Assembly (NCBI GenBank): GCA_021613535.1
Contig: CP075497.1
Location: forward strand, 13,330,001-13,394,000
Reading direction: 5' to 3'
Source of the DNA: Adineta vaga
Taxonomy: Eukaryota > Rotifera
Length of the DNA: 64,000 bases
Shown: in pieces, positions 58,881 through 64,000 of the stretch
How positions within the stretch are numbered: position 1 is the stretch's first letter
Layout: each line of letters opens with the position of its first letter
Made by a program: the position numbers and the translations under genes
The notes under the pieces: generated by a model
What the model saw: only the letters and a program-made list of their open reading frames with translations
Database searches by the model: none
What the model was told of the DNA's origin: nothing

Positions 58881-60500
58881 ATGTTCAGATCTATATGGAT
58901 TAACAATTTGAAAAGCCATAGTAATAGATAACAATAATTTCGACTATTAATTTAAAAGTGATACTTGTGCTTTTGTTTTGTCATTATTAATCTATGTTTT
59001 ATTTAATTAAATAAAATTATTGAGAAATTAAAAGATTCTAATCTTGTAAAAGTGTAAATGTGGATTGAGAATTAGAGATAATCAACTACATGCACACCCT
59101 CAAGATAATGTTAATGCAATTGTATTAATTAAACATAATTGAGCAAGACAAGTTGGATTATGATTGGTATGAAATTTCATATATTATTGAAAATAGAATA
59201 TAAGTACAAACATAAACACAAATCTCTATAAGAAACATTGTACATTGAGATAAAAGAATTAAACTATTAAGAATAAATAAAAGATGATTAAACAATGAAT
59301 CAATATTTAATGAAAATAAAAGAGAATTTTTATTTTTTATTTTATTTTTTTGAAAAGAATTAATTTGAGATTTATTTAATTAAATAATATACAAATTAAA
59401 TCTATCAAAATAATCAATAATTTCATAAATCATTAATTTATGTTAACGATTTTTATTTTATTTCTTAGAAATATTATATTAATTCAGATTTTTCTATCGA
59501 ATCAAGATATTTAAAGACTATATTTTAAAAGTCAATTAATATGAATAATCTCAAATTTTCTGTATAATTATTAAAAGATACATAGTTTTATCTTCATTTT
59601 TATCATTGTGATTGTCGACAGACTATTTATAGTATATACTCTAAAAGTGAGTACACTACTTTATTGATCAGATCAAGGCTTAACCATCTCTTCACACTTA
59701 AAATGGAGTAAATGTGAGGTAACAGTATACTGTTCTTGACTACGGTGTGTTGATGAGCTACACAATTTTATCGTGAGTATAATAAACATCATATGGATGA
59801 GAATATTTTTATCTATTTTGAGAATAGTATTGAAATTCTAGTTTCTTTTCTTCGATATATATCTATTCAAAAAGATATAAAATATTCACTTGAAGAAAAT
59901 CTTATCTGTCTGCATTAACTGGAATTCTATTTGACATTGAGAAAAAGAATAAGAAATCTTTACATTTCATCTTACTATTTAATCGTATCTCTGTAATACA
60001 ATTGAAATATGTTGATTACGGTCAATAAATTTATTGATTTTAATCAAAGATAATTTCAATTTTGTGCAAAAAGAAATAGTCTAAATCGTTAAAATGGGCT
60101 ACAGATGGTAGCCCGCCCTGGATCAGTACATCTCTAAGGAAGGTTGAATACAGGAATTTTTTGGAAACACTTTTTTTTCCTGAATATTTTTTTTTTTGAT
60201 AACGTATCTGATAAGTAGGATTTGAGTAAAGAAGAGAGTCACCCACACCTTATCAATCTATAACAATATAAATAAGAAATAAGACGCAATAAAATGTAAA
60301 GAAAATCTAACATCCATCCTCATCTACACTCTCAAGATGGTTTGTATCGTGTTAAAGTTTTTATTAAAAAGAACGTAAAAAACTAAAATATAATACATTT
60401 TCTTAAACATTCTTATCTATAATATAAAATTTAAATTATTTTTATTTCTATAATTGATACTTAAGTTAGATATTCGAGTATTTCAATGATATTTTTCTCT
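58881..60500. other. Intergenic, very AT-rich
   Basis: No coding signal. It holds a GT/CA palindrome at 59050-59106, right-arm remnants at about 60238-60252 and 60310-60338, and near 60093-60112 a small GC-rich hairpin (GGGCTACAGATGGTAGCCC). Confidence 0.5.
59050..59106. repeat. Dispersed GT/CA palindrome, copy 16
   Basis: Left arm AAGTGTAAATGTGGATTGAG, right arm ATGCACACCCTCAAGATAATG. It follows the decayed polycystin 3' end. Confidence 0.55.
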
Positions 60501-60507
60501 TTTAATA

Positions 60508-61110
60508 ATGTTGTTTTTCATTATATTCGTCTATATAAATATTTCTAATTTTATCTTTATTTTTGTCATGGATTCATTTCAAATAGCAGCGTTGATTTCA
60601 TCAATATTTGTAATAATATGTATAATGATTAGTCTATTTATTTTAATCTTAATTTATCGAATAAAATCTCATTTACATAGAGTTAATCATTTACATCAAT
60701 TATTTTTTCAATGATTTATATTATTAATTATATTTATGTACTTTTTATTTCTTGGGATAGAAATAATCTTACTTGTTGATTTCGTTCTTATTTTATCTAT
60801 ACTTCAATTGGATTAGTTTTACATTCCTATACAATTCAATCAATATCTCGATTGTTTTTTCTATTTTATCAATAAAATATCGATGGTTAAGAACATTTCG
60901 AATACATTATATTTTAATGTTAATTCAATGATAAATAGTATTAATAATAATATCACCTGTTATTATATTAGATACAGTTAATTTCTATCCAAAAACTATT
61001 TGTTATGATTAAAACAAGAATACAATAATATTAGTTTTTATCTTTTAATTGTTAATTTAATTCTACCAATTATAACAAGTATGGTCTCCTGAAACTTCTG
61101 GAACGTTGTA
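60508..61110 (+). pseudogene. 7TM receptor pseudogene, C-terminally truncated
   Basis: The first open part (60508-60714) has one or two hydrophobic helices (IAALISSIFVIICIMISLFI, then LILIYRIKSHLHRVNHLH), typical of transmembrane I and loop 1 of rotifer orphan receptors. Later, in shifted frames, come YTSIGLVLHSYTIQSISRLF and LLIVNLILPIITSMV, which match segments III and V. Multiple stops are present and the trace ends at about 61095, shortly before piggyBac-related sequence begins. Confidence 0.6.
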
Positions 61111-61239
61111 TACTGATAAGTAATGTTATGTTTTCTTGAAATTACTTCTTACGCACGTCTCTATAAGTTTTTGTACACTTTCTTATCAACATCCTTCAAA
61201 AAGTAGTCTATATATGAGAGAAAACAGATTAAAGTACTT

Positions 61240-61690
61240 TGGAAAAAGTCAAAAAGAAGATTTGTCTGACGGTACGATATTTCGCGAGACGGTATACGGG
61301 ACGGGACGGTACTCATTTTTTGCAATACCGCCGGTCTCTGTTTGGTAGTTTGAAGAAAAAAGGGAGAGGAAGGCCATCATTAACATCAACACCTTTTCGT
61401 CTTACTGGCAGACACTTCCCATCACGTATAGAACCAAATGACAACAATCATATTAGAAGACGAAAATGTATTGTTTATAGTAGAACAAATCTTGCACCAA
61501 AAAAGCGCACTGATACTTTATATGAATGTGTTGATTGCAATGTTGATCTATGTATTGATGATTGTTTTAAGAAATATCACACTATAGAATGTTTTTAAAT
61601 AAACATAAGCTCTTTTCGTATGTTTTAGAAAATAACAAATAAAAATAAAAAAGTTCAATTTCTTTCAAAATTAAACCGGTCCTCAAAGGG
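61240..61690 (+). mobile_element. piggyBac transposon 3' remnant with TTAA target
   Basis: The frame ending at 61598 contains GRGRPSLTSTPFRLTGRHFP followed by RRRKCIVYSRTN and ECVDCNVDLCIDDCFKKYHT, the C-terminal Cys-rich domain of piggyBac transposases. The element then ends with GGTCCTCAAAGGG at 61690, directly followed by TTAA (61691-61694), the required piggyBac target. A matching left end was not found upstream, so the copy is 5'-truncated. The Cys pattern (CxxC ... CxxxC ... H) is intact. Confidence 0.8.
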
Positions 61691-61886
61691 TTAATAGGAA
61701 TTACTTATTTGTTTTCATCAAAATTGTTTTCTAGACCATACTGATATTTTGAAGGCAAAAAAAATCAAAAAATAAAACCTTTCCAAAAAGTGGATGGATT
61801 CACCCTGTAATAAGCGAAAATGAAAATCTTATCAATTAAAAATACAATAACTTGAATGTCAATACCATATAGGAAATTTAAACTTT

Positions 61887-64000
61887 TCAAATATTAGATG
61901 GAGAAGATAAAGAGTTTTGATTGTTATTAGGAGGACTTATCCTCTGAATTCTTCCTTTGAAAAACAATCTCTTTCGAAGTTTTAATAAACATCGACATTT
62001 TTTGCAAATAAATCGTTTTTTCCATAGAAATACTAATAATGATAAAATCCAGATAATTGCAAATGTAAGAAATAATCCACTCATTGAATCAATTCCCATT
62101 GCAGTAGACTCTTCCTCTGTTGCCGGACACGTGCGAGATTCGAACCATTTTACTCTTAAATTTTCCAACACACCTGCTTCTCTTAATGCTAAAATATTAA
62201 CATCTAAATCTTTAGCATATAACCATTGTTTAGGTGTAACAATACCAATTACACCCTTATTAAAACCTTGTCCAACTATTGTTAAATTACAATAAATATT
62301 ATTGGTAACATATTGTCCAGTAGGCATAGCTATGAAAGCAGCATCAATAGTATCCAAGAATAAACTATCGTATAAATGTTGTATATTTTTTATTGCATAA
62401 AAATTTCGATTTCCATTAGAGACTTCTCGTAAGTAAAAATCTACATGAGCCGACCCTGAGAGAATACCAATACGATTAAATGAAATTTTTCCCTTTTTAA
62501 TATCATCAAGGCCTTCAATAATACTTTGCGACTTCTTGATTGTTAAATCAGATGCTAAATTAGCAGTATAAGACGCCACTAAGACTAAACATAACAGATA
62601 CAAACCAATAGTTAATAATCGTCCAGCAGCTGTTTTCACATGATAATCAACTCCATATCCCATTACTGTTCCAATTGAATACCATAAACTCATTACACCT
62701 GCAGAAGGAATTGATCTTTCTTGTAATGAGTCATTATCATGTTTCTCTAATAGACAAAGTGAAATACTTGCTAAAACACATGCACCTAAAACCATTAACC
62801 ATAGATTTGGTGAAAATGGTTTTAAATATGATAATAATTCAATCGTAGTAGCAGATTCTTTTCGCATTATAATACATAGTGCATGATCAAATATAGGACT
62901 AGAAAATCCAGCAATTTCTCTTCGTGCACTAGTAATTGCGAGATCAGTAACGACAATATCATAAACACCATCGGCTGCTAACTGAACTAACTGAGTATAA
63001 GTCATATTTGACGGCGCTATTCGAATATCTGGAATAAATCCCATTCGACTACGTAGAAGTTCGATTAACTCAGGTAAATAACCAATTAATTTTGTTACAT
63101 TTTTTCCAGATGAATCTAGGATAGTATCTTGTTTTGTGAATGGTGGTGTTTCAAATACAGCAATCCGTAAAGTAACACCTGCAAGTTTTGCTTGATCCAT
63201 TGGAATAGTCAATGAATTACCGGGCCAACTGATAATATTCGCTCCTGCCAGTGAATATCCTGTCCAATCATATGGATATGCATATTTTAACACAGGAGTA
63301 AAAAGAATATCATTTGCACTGTATTGAATATTTTGTGCATAATAATATGAACCATTGATTCGATCAGTTGTATTTCCACTAAATCGTATAGGACCTGAAA
63401 CTCCAACAAACTCTATTGAATTAATTGTATTCAACATTGAATTAGAATGAATAAAGTGACGATCAAAACAATATGATGATCCAGTAAATGATAAACATGA
63501 CTGATTTTGAGTTGTGGCACAAAGCTTTTGTAATGATAGAATTAATGACCATGTAGCATCAAATGCAAATAATGCATATGGGTTGACTTTGGTTGGATCA
63601 GGCACTGTTTCTGGTTCATATTGTTGCCAAAGTTGATAGGCAGCATTTAACAATGTTGTATTGATTGGTGCATCAACGATACTTCCTGTAGCAGGTTCAA
63701 TACTCAACATACCAACTAATTTGTCATACAATGATCGATTAAATGAAGTAAGTGGAACAGTTCCACGAACTATCCAAGTAAATTGTGGACCAAGAACATC
63801 AGAATCAAGAGCATTTTGTAAAACTAATTGTGTAAATTGTGCTGAAACCCATAGAACAACAATTCGAGCTGCACTATTCCTTAACAAACTTTTTAAATCA
63901 CCTCTAATCTTTAATGTATCAATATCAAAGACAATCGAATTTTGAATAATGAGATTATATTTAGTAAATGTTTCACTCACAACCTTGAATCTACCGTCAC
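61887..64000 (-). CDS. Ionotropic glutamate receptor subunit with K+-channel-like filter, truncated by window edge
   Basis: The frame is open from the right edge (64000) to the stop at 61887, about 704 residues, lacking the signal peptide and the first part of the amino-terminal domain. It aligns along its length with the receptor at 14771-17413. Domains: rest of the periplasmic-binding-like domain, S1 with DIVVTDLAITSARREIAGFS (ligand Arg present), M1 (LWLMVLGACVLASISLCLL), pore loop with IGTVMGYGVDYHV at about 62640-62675, M3 with SYTANLASDLTI, S2, and M4 (SGLFLTFAIIWILSLLVFLW) with a basic tail. TVMGYGVD closely resembles the TVGYGD filter of K+ channels, as reported for the Adineta vaga AvGluR1, so this subunit is probably K+-selective. 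No intron or stop is seen. Confidence 0.9.
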   Translation of the reverse strand, partial: DGRFKVVSETFTKYNLIIQNSIVFDIDTLKIRGDLKSLLRNSAARIVVLWVSAQFTQLVLQNALDSDVLGPQFTWIVRGTVPLTSFNRSLYDKLVGMLSIEPATGSIVDAPINTTLLNAAYQLWQQYEPETVPDPTKVNPYALFAFDATWSLILSLQKLCATTQNQSCLSFTGSSYCFDRHFIHSNSMLNTINSIEFVGVSGPIRFSGNTTDRINGSYYYAQNIQYSANDILFTPVLKYAYPYDWTGYSLAGANIISWPGNSLTIPMDQAKLAGVTLRIAVFETPPFTKQDTILDSSGKNVTKLIGYLPELIELLRSRMGFIPDIRIAPSNMTYTQLVQLAADGVYDIVVTDLAITSARREIAGFSSPIFDHALCIIMRKESATTIELLSYLKPFSPNLWLMVLGACVLASISLCLLEKHDNDSLQERSIPSAGVMSLWYSIGTVMGYGVDYHVKTAAGRLLTIGLYLLCLVLVASYTANLASDLTIKKSQSIIEGLDDIKKGKISFNRIGILSGSAHVDFYLREVSNGNRNFYAIKNIQHLYDSLFLDTIDAAFIAMPTGQYVTNNIYCNLTIVGQGFNKGVIGIVTPKQWLYAKDLDVNILALREAGVLENLRVKWFESRTCPATEEESTAMGIDSMSGLFLTFAIIWILSLLVFLWKKRFICKKCRCLLKLRKRLFFKGRIQRISPPNNNQNSLSSPSNI

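Noticed and set aside
60093-60135. Small GC-rich hairpin near 60.1 kb as an RNA gene
   Set aside because: Only a 6-bp perfect stem with no further structure or conserved motif.
1-64000. tRNA or rRNA genes, CRISPR arrays, bacterial operons
   Set aside because: No convincing T-loop/acceptor pair (GGTTCGAATCC-type box) or rRNA core was seen by eye; the tandem array at 2551 has no unique spacers; gene structure is eukaryotic.

Overview
The window reads as nuclear DNA of a small invertebrate, most likely a bdelloid rotifer (Adineta or Rotaria type). The reasons are: AT-rich sequence; spliceosomal introns mostly of 50-75 bp with GT..AG ends; many lineage-specific 7TM receptors; ionotropic glutamate receptors with a K+-channel-like pore loop (known from the Adineta receptor AvGluR1); a WWE-ADP-ribosyltransferase; NHL, VCBS and LDLa-7TM proteins; and gene-sized islands of higher GC that look foreign. 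The species call is inference from gene content only.

Layout. 0-5.7 kb: no convincing gene, but a 93-bp minisatellite, an isolated inverted copy of its unit and a 300-bp inverted-repeat element. 5.9-8.8 kb: three decayed genes (Cys-loop channel, unknown, ADP-ribosyltransferase). 9.8-17.4 kb: three intact genes on the + strand (7TM receptor, four-exon phospholipase-D-like enzyme, ionotropic glutamate receptor). 17.6-20.5 kb: a complete but decayed hAT transposon. 20.5-22.3 kb: gene-free with a direct duplication. 22.3-28.5 kb: broken unknown gene, WWE-ADP-ribosyltransferase, F-box and GTPase pseudogenes, SET-domain gene, and a GC-rich gene of unknown function with a 5'UTR intron. 29-36 kb, minus strand: NHL-repeat gene with two nonsense codons, two-exon 7TM receptor, sugar-lactone oxidase pseudogene. 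36.6-41.4 kb: decayed LDLa-7TM receptor, intact GFA-family zinc protein, LRR fragment. 41.7-46.8 kb: fold-back element, transposase tail, and an apparently intact hAT element inserted in that tail. 47.5-58.8 kb: a large multi-exon secreted/membrane locus running signal peptide, VCBS repeats, Thr-rich mucin-like stretch, VCBS, Thr-rich, REJ, GPS, polycystin channel. 60.5-64 kb: 7TM pseudogene, piggyBac tail with a TTAA target, and a second glutamate receptor running off the right edge.

The most unusual signal is a dispersed family of about 20 short palindromes. Their arms resemble TTGAGGGTGTGGGTG and its complement, with 15-40 bp between them. They lie in nearly every intergenic gap, often within 200 bp of a gene end, and one lies inside a 5'UTR intron. 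They are not coding and are not explained by the larger transposons. The arms resemble the G-rich telomere motif I recall for bdelloids (TGTGGG). Roughly half of the recognisable genes are broken, so this looks like a gene-family-rich, decaying, perhaps subtelomeric or accessory region. No operon logic applies; neighbours are not obviously functionally linked.
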